DNA of 64,000 bases. It comes from Pseudopithomyces maydicus. Its lineage: Eukaryota > Ascomycota > Dothideomycetes > Pleosporales > Didymosphaeriaceae. The stretch's first letter is position 1; each line of letters starts with the position of its first letter. This document shows, piece by piece, positions 44,861 through 55,926 of the stretch. The stretch covers positions 372,001 to 436,000 of the forward strand of contig JANTUC010000008.1 in the NCBI GenBank assembly GCA_026873275.1. The letters run 5' to 3'. The position numbers were made by a program, and so were the translations under genes. The notes beneath the pieces are model-generated. The model did no database searches, was not told the origin of the DNA, and saw only the letters and a list, made by a program, of their open reading frames with translations.

Positions 44861-46014
44861 GATCAGTCGTGTAGAGAAGAAAACCGTCCGATAGTGAAAG
44901 GAAAAGTAATCGAGGTGTCGTTCTAAAAGAGGGCGGGGAATTCGTAGCTTCTTATACATGACACTGCGCATCTGGCACTGCGCATCTGGCGCGCCGACAT
45001 CACGTCAGCGCGGGGCGCACGCGCGCAGCGCGCGCGTTCACGTGCAGTTCGAAGCCACAACGGCAGCTGATTCGCTATATAAAGATGCAGTTCTATGGGA
45101 GACCAGAATCTTCCAGAACAAACTTTTCTGGGAACCTGGTTGTTCCAGGGGCATTCACCCAAGAGTAACTAACTAGGAGACAAGGACGACTAGGCTAATA
45201 ATTCAAAGACGCCGGGTCCCGCTGAGACTTCCATGTGCTTAGGTATCGAATCTGGCACACAAAGTATCGGTACAATTATAGAAAGTTATCGTACTGTTTG
45301 AAACCTCGGGGAGCTTGGCGACAGATGCTTTCGTGCCCAATGCTCGCGTGTACCCCAGCCTCCTTATTTATGTACGTCTCTCCAAAATCAAGAGAGCATG
45401 CTTTAATTGGAAATAAGTTTGAAATCAACTCGGATAAGTCAGGTTGTGAGTGTGTGGGCATAGACTATAGGGACGCTCTATCCCAGTGGCTGCATTCGTA
45501 TGACATATAGGTAGCCACGATATCTGCCAGATAGCAGAGGGAAAACTTGACACACCGCCTAGTAGGGTGTGCTGCAAGGTATAGGATGGTTGGGGGCCAA
45601 TGGCTACAACCACGCCGCAGCCATGCATCGAAGGATCATCCCCTGCATACATGGCACAACGAAAACAGCCGGCGGGATCTTATACAGAACTATAGTCTCT
45701 ATAGAACCATTTGAGTACCAAAAATATATAGCATAGTGCCGAGATTTCTGCTGGCGAAGGCCTGATGATGTCTCGTGTGCAAAGTACGAGAACCGACCGC
45801 CGCATTCAGCTGTCATACCAACATGGCTCTCGCTCGATTGACTTCTGCACCCGCCAGCCGGGATATGAAACAATATATGTCGTATTTTCGAAGCTATGGC
45901 CATGCGGTATGATGGTGCTTGGCAGTCATAAATAAGGGACAGTTCTTAGACCCTCACTGTACATTATCGAAAAGACTGGAAGACCAACTTTGCCCGCGAC
46001 AGAACCAAGAAATC
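44861..46014. other. Intergenic between divergent genes
   Basis: 1.15 kb. A GC-rich stretch with CGCGC repeats lies at about 44985-45040, next to the promoter of the C2H2-like gene. No gene is supported. Confidence 0.5.
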
Positions 46015-47277
46015 ATGGGTTCATATAACACTATATCTCTTGAAAAAACCACCTATGATGATACAGTCCTACAACTAGCTATATGGAATCCATACGTCAC
46101 TCTTGATGTCCCGCGATGGGGTAATTTCCGATGTAAAGGAATAACCAAGAAGCATAAAAAATGCGGGAACTTAACTCATCCATCCCAAACTTTCTATGAC
46201 TTAATCAAGGAGTGCGAACAACTGGAGCCTGAAGACTTAGATGACACAATGCTCAGGGAGTTCACCCGGCATTGTTTCTGTCAAAAACATCAGCACGATG
46301 AATACCAAGTCGAAAAACTTTTCAAGTTGCTGAAAAGCCTGGTTCAACGTGAAAGCTCTAGACTGTACAAGATTCACGCTTTAGAGGCTGAGAACGGAAA
46401 TCTCGAGCGGAAATTGGAGCGTATGACAGAGAAATACGAAAAGAAGAAAATCGCTCATTCCCGCCTGGAGAAAAGAATTCGAGACTCGGACAACGTATGG
46501 GAAGAGCAGATGGAAGTCTCTAGCGAGCTGTTACAGAAAAAGGAAGATGTCATCGACGCCCAGCAGCAAGAATTGGAGGATGTCAAATTGGAAAACGAGT
46601 CTCAAGGGTCGTTTTTCAGCGAGTTATTGCAAACGATGGGAACCGAGGTGGCGAAGAAAGATACGGAGTTACGGAAATTCAGAGACGATTATGCGAAGCT
46701 CGAACAACTTATGGAGCGTTTGAGATGTCAAGATGTCGACAAATCCAACAAGCATGAGTCGGAAATTAACCGGCTGAAGGAAGAACTGGCTGAGGCGAAG
46801 AAGGCCAATGAGACGCGTATCGGCACCATCAAGGATCTGAAAAGAGCCAAGACAGACCTTTACGCAGAGAACCAAAATTTGAGCGACAAATTGTCAAAGT
46901 GCCAGTCTGATCTGCAAGCCACTCAAGAATCTCTCATCGCCAGTCAGCAGGTCGTGGAAGCCCAGAGAGAACAACTAGAGGAGGTTGCAGACGCAGAGAC
47001 TACCTTGGTTGAAGACGTCCGCGAACTACAAGAGGGATTGATGGAAGTCAAGAAGGAAAACAGAATGATAATGAGATCTGTGCAAGAAAAGGAGGCTCAA
47101 TTGCAAGCTCAACTCGAGAGTCAGGAAGCTCATGTGGCCGCAACTGCCTCGGGCGAGCCACAATCCAAGCGTAGATACTCGGAGCGTGTCAAGATTCGCT
47201 TACAGGCTATACGTCATTCTTCTGGCTCAAGAAAGGCCAAGGGAAATGAGGTTGTCCTGTCTCCAGAGGAAGCATAG
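46015..47277 (+). CDS. Long coiled-coil protein with an N-terminal Cys/His signature
   Basis: The open frame extends upstream to 45919 but has no ATG there (a TTG). The first ATG is at 46015 (MGSYNTISLEK), giving 420 aa without introns. Residues 40-92 contain RCKGITKKHKKCGN ... HCFCQKHQ (C40, C50, C89, H92 by my count). This resembles the C-x-G-x...C...N / C..KHQ module I recall at the N-terminus of some Dothideomycete lineage-expanded proteins. From about residue 110 to 375 it is an almost unbroken coiled coil (heptads rich in E, K, L, Q). The end is basic and Ser-rich (SKRRYSERVKIRLQ). It has no signal peptide. Function is unknown; it may be a scaffold or a nuclear protein. Confidence 0.78.
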   Translation: MGSYNTISLEKTTYDDTVLQLAIWNPYVTLDVPRWGNFRCKGITKKHKKCGNLTHPSQTFYDLIKECEQLEPEDLDDTMLREFTRHCFCQKHQHDEYQVEKLFKLLKSLVQRESSRLYKIHALEAENGNLERKLERMTEKYEKKKIAHSRLEKRIRDSDNVWEEQMEVSSELLQKKEDVIDAQQQELEDVKLENESQGSFFSELLQTMGTEVAKKDTELRKFRDDYAKLEQLMERLRCQDVDKSNKHESEINRLKEELAEAKKANETRIGTIKDLKRAKTDLYAENQNLSDKLSKCQSDLQATQESLIASQQVVEAQREQLEEVADAETTLVEDVRELQEGLMEVKKENRMIMRSVQEKEAQLQAQLESQEAHVAATASGEPQSKRRYSERVKIRLQAIRHSSGSRKAKGNEVVLSPEEA

Positions 47278-49429
47278 TGGAGTAGACATGGCAAATGGAG
47301 GGAGAATTCTGCCCAGGCAGTTACGTTACTAGGTTCGACAGGGTCTGTAGATGTCTCAAGCTGGTTTTGGTCAAGGATGTGCAGTATGTATGGATCGACG
47401 AAGGGGGCATGTAAATATATTTCGTAGTACCTTAGAAATAGTCATATTCATAACTGTCTGATTTGTCGTGGAAGAACTGATGCAGGAATCTACAATCACT
47501 ACTGCTAGCCGTGAATTTCTCCAAAACGGACTCTATATTGCTAAATTGAAATCGCATTCAATAGTCATGCACTATGTATATTCCTAGCAGTATCGTAGGC
47601 ACAGCTAGCGATTGTTCCCACGTTCGAGCAAGGCTGCTCTTTGTGCGAGAAAGATACATTTTCAACGCTCTGAAATCACACCAGACTAAATTCATATGGC
47701 CACAATCTAGATTTCAATTTCTTCTGATCAGATTGCCACGGTGTTGATTTCCTATTCCCAAAGAAAAACTATTCCGAATACGAATAAGGAAATACATGCG
47801 CTAAACCAAAAGAGAGAATTTCCAAACAGAGTTTCCCTCAACTGCATCTCTTACCAAAGCCCCGGAAATGTCGCCACCCAAAAACATACTTTCAAATTCC
47901 CCCAGAAAACGCAAAACGAAAGTTTCCGAAAAAAGACCAGCACTCGAAAATCACCGCCGTTGCCGCGGAAATAATATTCAGCAATCAATCAGCATGTACC
48001 TACTACGTACCTATTATGTATATCCTCACTGCCGACTACCCGCCCACCTGCACCCCAATGCGATAATCCTCCCACCGACCTCCCCATCCACCACTCCACT
48101 CCACTCCCCTACCCACATCCCATCATCCATACGATTCGCCACCAGTACAAAACAAGCACCCCACCCGTCCATCCCCCGCCGATCCCACCCGCGCCCACGG
48201 CCCACTCCCATGACAGGCCAAGGCACCTAGCTCCGTCTCCGCAATGACATATACCCGTGGCCGCCGTACACCCTCTCATCCTCGCGGATTCCCTCAACAG
48301 CGCGCTTTTTCGTCCACGGCACCGCAGCGCAGCCTGTAGCAGCGCCGCAATGTACCACACCGACACCCAGGTTTTCCAGCGCTTGCATTCGTATTCGAGG
48401 CCGGCGGAGGGCGAGACGTCGATGGGGAAGGATAGACAGGGAGCGGGGGATCGAGAGGGGGCGGTAAGGGGGCCGAGGGCGTGCGATTCGAAGGGGGGTT
48501 TGGGATTGGGGATAGGGATGGGGCTAGAGGTATGTGGTTGATTGATTGATTGATTGATTGCTGCGTTTGGTGGAGAATACGTACGGCGCATGCGGCGGAG
48601 GCGAGCTGGATCGTCGGTCGATCCACGTGCATTCTACATAGGTACCTACATACTCACGGTTCTAGACGCCAGGGCGCTGCCAAAAGAGAAGACTCGATCG
48701 GGCTGATTTCATGGATGGGAGAGGCATGTGGTCGATTGATTGATTGCTTGCTATGTACTGTAGTACGTATGGAGCGGTGTCCAGCCCCGGCGCATGCTGC
48801 AAGGCGGCGAGGCGAGTTGGATCGTCGGACGATCCACGTGCATCCGTACATAGGTACGTACCTACATCCGCATAGTACTCACGGTTCTAGACGCCAGGGC
48901 ACTGCCAAAAGGAAACACTCGACCGGGTTGAATCTCCGTAATTGCTCGTGGCAGGCCTCCCTCCTCGAGCAGGATGAGCTAGTAAGAGAAAGGGTGGGCG
49001 ATGGAAGAGGAGGTAAAACGTACAACGTGGCAACTGTAATAGGATGGATGTATGTATGTATGCATTGGAAGGGGCTGGATTGGAACGAGTAGCATCGATC
49101 TACATACATACACACAGTCTTCTCTACACACTGGCTACCGAACCACCATCGTATAGTACATACGCATGCTACGCAAAACTCAACTCCGACGCCTGTCGAT
49201 TTGCCGAAAAGAAAGGGGGTATAATTTCAAAAAAGACATGGGACTACGTAAGACACCGAGAATACCGCCGGGACAAAATGCAGAAAGCCAATACTATCCA
49301 TATTCCATGTCCATTTTATTCATCGTGGGTATCATGAGTCGTACCTGAATGCGCCTCTCGTGTGTGTAGCGATTAAGCGCTCGTGTGCTATAGGAAAATA
49401 AAAAACGTTGACATCGCTCAATCAATCAA
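47278..49429. other. Intergenic with a diverged tandem duplication
   Basis: 2.15 kb between the coiled-coil gene and the 3' end of frq. It contains (TTGA)n tracts and a duplicated ~190-220-bp block (listed separately). The short open frames are artefacts of the repeat. Confidence 0.6.
48531..48945. repeat. Diverged tandem duplication of ~200 bp containing (TTGA)n, a palindrome and an E-box
   Basis: Copy A is about 48531-48720 and copy B about 48724-48945. Each has a TTGATTGATTG tract, GCATGC, a palindromic GGATCGTCG..CGATCC directly followed by CACGTGCA, then CATAGGTAC and CACGGTTCTAGACGCCAGGG. Offsets between matched landmarks are 211-225 bp, with indels and point changes. Confidence 0.85.
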
Positions 49430-52400
49430 TCAAGGGGACTCGCGCTTCTGGCTCTTATGCGCCTTGTTCCCCTGGAGCGCCGAGACGATCGATTCGCGGG
49501 TGCGATTGCGCTTGAGTTTGGCGCGGGAGGAAAGGCTTTCGCTCTCTGTGCTCTGCCTCTTGAGCCTGCTCCTCTTGGCTGGGCCCTCACCACCGTCCTC
49601 GTTGGCGTTAATCGCGGCGATGGCACTGGCCGGGCTGTTGAACCCGCTGCCGCCACCGGCAGTAGCGGCTGAGCTCCCGGCAGGGATCTCCTCGGCAAGG
49701 CGATCCGCCAGCGCCGCATCGTACTCGCGCTCGGAAGCGATGATGGTGCGAGGATCCATCTGGCGGGCGGTCGCGAGGAGATCGATCGAACCGTCTTCTG
49801 ATTCGTTGTTGTCCTCTTCCGATGAATATTCTCCGGAAGACGAGACATCCGCCTCTCGTCGGGTGGGCGAAAGATTGAGTGGCTGGAGTGTGGTTGCGGC
49901 GATCTTCTCCGAGGAGCTGGTGGAGCATGGATTTGATGAGACGTTGGACTCCAGATCTGAATCCACGTCACCAGATGAAGTTGAGTCGAAAGGTAGGAAT
50001 GATGCTGGGGGAAGACTCGAGTTCGGCAACTTCGTACGTGATGCCGAAAGGATCTCTTCTTTGATGACGGATTGCTGTTTGGGCGAGGAAGGCCCAGATA
50101 GGGAAGCACGTTGGCCCAGGGCTTCGGCGATCCTTTTTGGGTATAGCTGCGACCTTCGTCTTGAGGTTGAATGGGCACCCGGAGTCATCTGCAAATGCGA
50201 ACGACGGACGCTGATGGAGAAGTTGTCGTCGGGTTGTACACCACCTAGTCCAGATGCTTCAAAATCCATAGGATCGGAGTCGTCTGTTCCATTATCGTCC
50301 TTCAAAGTGGCTGGAGAGAAACCCATATCATCACTGCTCGATAAGGTTTGGCGACCTGAGTTGGAATCGATGTCCATCAAAGTCGTAGTATCTAGTGGCC
50401 CACGAGGTTCGGCAAGGTCATGGAGAGGCCGCGTGCTAGGTGCCGAACGTAAAGCAGGAACCCCAATGGGATGATTGGTAATGTTTTGATAGGTATCCGG
50501 TGTATGGCTCGCAATCCCACGGGTGTCCCCAGTCAGATCAGTGCAGAATTTGGCTTTGCTGTAAAATATCATGGGGCCTTCGTTGCGACGTCGTTTGGAT
50601 GAAGAACTCTGCATCGCCGAACTTCCAAATCCTGAAGAGTCACCAGCTTGGTGAAGCTGGAACGGAGAGTTGCTCGAGGACCCCATATCAAGACCGTACG
50701 AATCGTCCTCATCGTCGGATTCATCCTTGTGGAAGAAGAGAGGTGTGTAGGAGAACTTATTGCGCTCCTTCTCTTTTTCCAAGCGAAGGAGTCGCTTCGC
50801 TGCTCGTTCAGAATTCGGCGGCGGGTCCGTGCTCCCACTTCCTCCAGTTTTGAGATACTTAGCAGGGGATCTGCTGTTCGCGTGAATATCATAGGAGTCG
50901 TTACTCTGGTATTCAGAGCTGGAGCCATTGCTGCTCAGTGTAGCGTTTGGGCCACCTCTCCACCTGATCTTCCGGCCATCGTGCGATAGTTCAAACATGG
51001 AACTGAACTCGGTAACGGAGTCCTTGACAAATGCGGGGGTGACATTCAATGTGTGAAGCTGTGCCATGTTGATCAATAAGTTGAGATAGATCCATCCATG
51101 ACTATCCTCCGGGGAGTCTCCCGATATCATATGAGGTGGTGTGAAGCCGAGATGCCGAATGTAATCCATGTTATCAGAGGGAACTTGAGCTCGAAAGAGA
51201 TCCAAGTCCAGCGGTCTCGTAGGTCGTTGATCGGGGGATCCAGAGCCGGCAAAGTCTTGCTCGTTGACATGGAGGCCCGGTCGCAATTTCTGTAAGGCTT
51301 CATGGTGTCCAACGATGTCCTCATCGTCCGCCCGCACCGGCATGATACGTGCTTCACGATTTCCCTCAGGTTTGGTGCGCTGTCCCTTGTCTTCTCTATC
51401 CTTGCGATCGGCTGTAGCAGCTGACTGGGCCACCTCTTCCTGCTGCAGAGGTTGCGCGTGGTTGCCAGGCGTCAGTCGCTTACCTGCAAAGATCTGTTCC
51501 AGGCGACGCACCACCAACCTCTTCTTCGATTTTTCAGTCATAGGGGTGTGGTTCGCTGGCATCAAACTGTGGGGAATGTCGTGTAAGTATGACTGGATAC
51601 TCTGTTGCTGCTGTTTGTACTGAGATTTGGTCATTCGACGCCGATCTTTCTCATTGCTAGATGTGGTATTGGAGGGCTGGTTGGAACGTATAGAATTCGA
51701 GTTGTGCCCCGACATCGAAGCATATCCAGACTCGGCAATGCGAGAAGCGTGTGAGGAGGTGGTTCTCTGTGCATCGAATGGCGGTGGATGGGACGTGATC
51801 ACAGGTACGCCTTGTTCCGAAGCGTTATCGAGATCAGCAGCGAACTTGCGCAGGGTTTCCTCCAGCTCTCTTTTCTTGTGATCGGGAAGACCATGAAAGC
51901 GTACTTCGAACAACTTTTCATCTTGCAAATGTGCATCATGCAGCTTCTCGTACTTTCGCAATCTTTGCTTCAGCCTCTTATTCGCAACGGTCAGATCGTC
52001 TATCACACTTCTGAAGTCTTCAACACTTTCACTGTTCATATTGCTGACTCCGGGACGGTATGGCATAGATTGGTGCTGGTACATGTCGTGCATGTGACCA
52101 TCTGGAGGGGTTTCGGATGAAGACGAGTTGCGCAGGAAGAATGGTGGTTCATCTGTATCACTCAGGTTAGGAGACAGTCTAGACACCAAGGACATGATAC
52201 TGACTGTCCAGGTTGCTATTGCTCTGCACAGCATTGTTGGTGTTTTCAAACCATTTCCCGGCATCGCTGCTTTCTCCCGAGCTGTGCTTGTTCGTCTGGC
52301 CCTTGGGCGATACGCTAGAGGGCGGATTTGCCTTGTCACTGGCGCCAGCATTGGGCGAGCTCACATTCGTAGTCTGTGATTGATAGAAGGTGGGTGCCTT

Positions 52401-52517
52401 TGGGGGAATACCTGTGGCAGGAGGACTGTGGCGGAGGGACACGGACTTGTGCGCTGGAGGACGCCGATGGTGGAGCGTCTGACGCTGCGGCGGTATGGTG
52501 CCCGGCGGGTCACCCAT
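49430..52517 (-). CDS. frq: Circadian clock protein Frequency (FRQ)
   Basis: Exons 52517-52205 and 52152-49430; intron 52153-52204 (GTCAGT, CCTAAC branch, ATACAG); 1011 aa. The N-terminus (ESVSLRH-like KSVSLRHSPP) and NKHSSGESSDAGKWFE are typical. Across the junction reads LDNEPPFFLRNSSSSE. The coiled-coil dimer domain is at about 151-180 (FRSVIDDLTVANKRLKQRLRKYE), followed by KLHDAHLQDEKLFEVR and GLPDHKKRELEETLRKFA. Later come RPLDLDLFRAQVPSDN (FCD-like), WIYLNLLINMAQLHTLN, FELSHDGRKIRWRGG and a basic KRRRNEG element. In Neurospora FRQ binds FRH and CK1 and inhibits the White Collar complex. Intron retention would stop after 'LDSQYHVLGV'. The N-terminal residues before the intron would be missed by ORF calling. 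Confidence 0.97.
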
Positions 52518-54431
52518 TGTGCCTTGTGCTAAAGCAGATGTTGTTGACGACTAGAACTATACCATACTCTACCCCCAAAAAAAAAAACAAATATGCTGGG
52601 AGGCTTCAGTCGGTAAGGTAGTAGGATCGTCAGCCGTACGGTGGTCGGATGGTGCCGAGGAGGCGGTTAATTTCTTGGAACAAGTGGGTACAGATTTTGG
52701 ATGTAGGTTGTATCAGGAGAGGTGTAACGTGGGGGTCTCTGGTGCGAAGAACAGGGCTGCAAGTGCTTTGTAAATAGGATATGGAGAGAGGCAGCTGCGT
52801 GCACGAAGAAAGGCGGGCCTGCTGGCGCAATGGGGAGGGGATCGAAGATGAACTTGGAAGATCGGACACGGCGCCCCAACGGCGGACATATGGGTAGGAA
52901 GCAGCTCCCATGATGTGAACGGGACCTTTGACGTGGGCTGTTAACGATTTCCTAGCGATTTCCAGATGCCAAGAGAGGTGCTTCAGATCGGACCTGTGAG
53001 CTCGCGAAAGCAAGTGGCGTTCCTGCAACGAGACTAACCGGCCTAGACCATCAACCGACATGCATCGACGATGGCTTATGTCTGCGACACCTCGACGCCG
53101 CCTGATCCGTGCAATTGCGTTCCGGCTTTCTGAACCGACGTCGAGGCGCAATCGGTGATCGCAATGCCTCGAAGGCCTTGCGAGCCCCTTGCGCATCGCG
53201 GTCGGACGACAGCCAGACCAGGAGATCACCCTGGCCATCCCGCAGCCGCCCGTTCGAGAGCACTGGCAGGCAGCCGACCCTCGCGGTGCCACTGCCCTCG
53301 TGCTGTTCCAATGAGCTGGGCGGAGGCCGAGTGCGAACAACGACAACGGGTCGACCCGCCGCACAGGGCTGGAGAAAACCTTGGCACGGTAGTCTCTCTA
53401 TTCCTGCTGGAGGTACCCACCAATCTTGTCACGGGCACTGCTGGCGGAGCCCGCTCCGATGACCTCACCGCATCACAATTACTGGATCTGATCACCGTCG
53501 CTGGACCCTGAGGCGCCGTATAAGTATGTGTTACTGGAAGCCACTACACGTCTGCCCACGCCAACCTGGCTGCAGGACTGAGGTGTGCATGCCCGTCCTC
53601 TCCTGCCCGCATGCTAAAACACCCTGGATAAATCCTTTGAAACCCCAAGCGAACCAATTGGGGGCCGAGCGCATAGGATCACGATTACTTGCAGCAGCTG
53701 AGGGGTGCATTCCAGGGTACGACGTCATTGGACTTGGACCTTCTCCTGATATTTGCATGAATTCCCAGCCTGGGCTTGCTTTTACAATTCGAGAACTTTC
53801 CAACTCATCATCCCGTGACGTCTTTGCTGACTGGCTGCCGTGAGACAACATGCAATCTTCTTCAAGGTTTGGTGTTGTGTGGACGTGCTATGGCTGCTGC
53901 TGCTGCTGCTGCTGCTAGAGCCGGAGCTTTGGACCGAGTACTGTAGGCGCGTGCAACCTAGTGATAGCACGACTGCTTCTACAGATCCTGCACGCTGTGC
54001 TCTGTGATGGGGTGTGCGCCGCCCACAACGCTGAGACCCAGACGCATCATGACCACATCTAGATGTTATCTATGACCTGACTGTATTAGCCCAGTTCGTA
54101 CGTAACAATATCACCGATACATGAGGGCTGTTTATAGCAATGGCTGGTGGACGGGTGATCAAGTATGCCAAGGTCATACATATAAATTGCCGGAGCCTCG
54201 TCGCGCGCCCGTGTAATGATACAGGTGTTATACAGTGGAAGGAGCGTGTCGCTGTGATTCCCAGCATCGCCCTAGCAAACGTGTCGTGTGGAGGCCGAGC
54301 GATACAGCTCAGTGACTTCGCCATTTCCCGCACATCGAGCAATCGCGGCTGTCTGCGGAATGATGGATAGCATCGCCGATGTAGAGTTGCACTGATGCGC
54401 CGTCCGGGGAGCGATCTTCAGACCCACAACC
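52518..54431. promoter_or_regulatory. frq upstream region
   Basis: 1.9 kb between the frq start and the 3' end of COQ9. It is dense in GATC/CGAT elements. A pair, GATCGA at 52840-52845 and GATCGG at 52860-52865, sits about 330 bp upstream of the frq ATG. Paired GATC-type repeats are the form of White Collar light-response elements. Assignment is by resemblance. No gene is supported here. Confidence 0.45.
53892..53917. repeat. (CTG)n trinucleotide repeat upstream of frq
   Basis: About eight uninterrupted TGC/CTG units, non-coding, 1.4 kb upstream of the frq ATG. Confidence 0.9.
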
Positions 54432-55253
54432 TCAAACTCGCACCCCTTTGCTCCTGAGAACGTTCACGGTGGAGTGAGCCGTGTAATCAGCCCACTGAGT
54501 CAGAGCACCAATGAATCCACCGACCTTCATCACATCACTCAAGCGCGAATCGAGGAACTCTTCGGTCTCGGCAAAGTGCGCCGATGTATCTTGGGACATG
54601 AACAATTCCGTGGCGGAATAGATTGCGGACAAGCTGGCGCGCTTGGTATACCAGCTGCTGTCCACACTTTCGTCGCCAGCGAGGTACCAGATTTCATCCG
54701 CTAATCGAGCCAGTTCGGCTAGCGAGGTGGGAGCGTAAGAAGGCTGTGCCATGATCGCGAGAGCCTGCTACTGTCAGCCTGACGGGCGCATCGAGATGCC
54801 TACCATCTCCCCACCACGCACCTCTTGCCAGCGATGGATTATTGGCTCGTTGGCTCGCAAGCGTGCCAGTGTTAGTGTGCGCACTTTGGCACCTATGCCG
54901 AGCTTCTTGCCTGCATCGTCTGCTGGAAATTGGACGGAATTTTTCAGAGCCAGCCGTTGCGACACTAGGTGGTAGTTGACAAGGTCGAAGACGCCCCGTG
55001 GCAGGAGGTTCGTGGATACGTCCATATAGCCGGCATCGCGTGCCCCCAGGCGCAAGGCATCGGCGGTGAATCCATAGCTGGGTACGTGTGTGAGGGCGGC
55101 GGAGAGGATGGAGGACTCGGCGGGCGGGAACGGCGGTGGTTGGCTATACTCGTATGAATGATAGCAGGCCCGCTGCTTCCAGACAGTTGCAGCACGAGGT
55201 GAGGCTGTTCGGAATATCCCGAGAGCAGCGCTAGGTAATCGCACCGAAGCCAT
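54432..55253 (-). CDS. coq9: Ubiquinone biosynthesis protein COQ9
   Basis: Two exons, 55253-54822 and 54764-54432; intron 54765-54821 (GTGCGT, GCTGAC branch, AGCAG); 254 aa. The N-terminus (SVRLPSAALGIFRTASPRAATVWKQR) is a mitochondrial presequence. The COQ9 core follows: ILSAALTHVPSYGFTADALRLGARDAGY, LLPRGVFDLVNYHLVSQR and RLRANEPIIHRWQEALAIMAQPS across the junction. Next come DEIWYLAGDESVDSSWYTKRASLSAIYSATELFM and the standard VNVLRSKGVRV end. COQ9 is a lipid-binding TetR-fold protein that presents substrate to COQ7 on the inner mitochondrial membrane. Without splicing, the open frame ends in GISMRPSG. The gene is divergent from CMR1. Confidence 0.96.
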
Positions 55254-55926
55254 TGTAGTGGGAGGTAGATGTGAGGTTGGGATTAAAGCGTGATCGATGG
55301 GGAGAGCTCCATGAAGCTCCGCGCATCGCCAAGAGATAGGTTAAGATCGCAACGATTGTCGATCAGGAACGCAGAACGAGATGCATGCCATGCCTGTCAC
55401 TTGCCACGCGCTTCGTCCCAGACTCTGCATCTGGGATACGGTGGCCCGGGACGCTGTGGATCCAGATGCAGTGCTCGAGCTCTTTCTGGTAGACCAAACC
55501 CATGAATCCATTTCGTGCCTTGATTACGCCACGTGACTACCCGACGCGTCTCGAACGCGTCCCCACCTGCATTGCCACTTCGAGTTCGACGAGCATCAAA
55601 ACTTCGTCCAGACCATCGCGCGCGTGTGAATAGCCTCTTCGATCTTCAATTGCCTGTCCCCGCCCCCGGCCTTCTCCGAATCGCGACTTTCATATCTCCA
55701 GAGTTCAGTTCCAGACCATCCGCTCCGCTTACTTGCCTCTTCGACCGCCAGGTAGGCGTAGTCCACGTACTTCGATCGCGCACCAAATTCCTAATTATGC
55801 TACAGATCACAGACTCCATTGCAAATACCCTTCGCCATCGGCCCACAATCCCGCCGCCTCTGCGCACACCACCCCGCGATCGCGACTTGACCAGGGTCTG
55901 AATCGAAGAGAGCCATTGTAGCCGAG
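55254..55926. promoter_or_regulatory. Divergent promoter between COQ9 and CMR1
   Basis: 673 bp shared by two divergent housekeeping genes; pyrimidine-rich toward CMR1. Confidence 0.5.

Noticed and set aside
45919..46014. Upstream extension of the coiled-coil gene
   Set aside because: The first codon is TTG, not ATG; the first ATG in frame is at 46015.
49383..50474. 363-aa open frame on the plus strand over the 3' half of frq
   Set aside because: It is the antisense shadow of the FRQ coding exon; no family features. Antisense frq RNA is known in Neurospora, but a protein from it is not expected.
52630..53364. 244-aa minus-strand frame upstream of frq
   Set aside because: Located in the frq promoter, starts without context, overlapped by other frames, no family resemblance.
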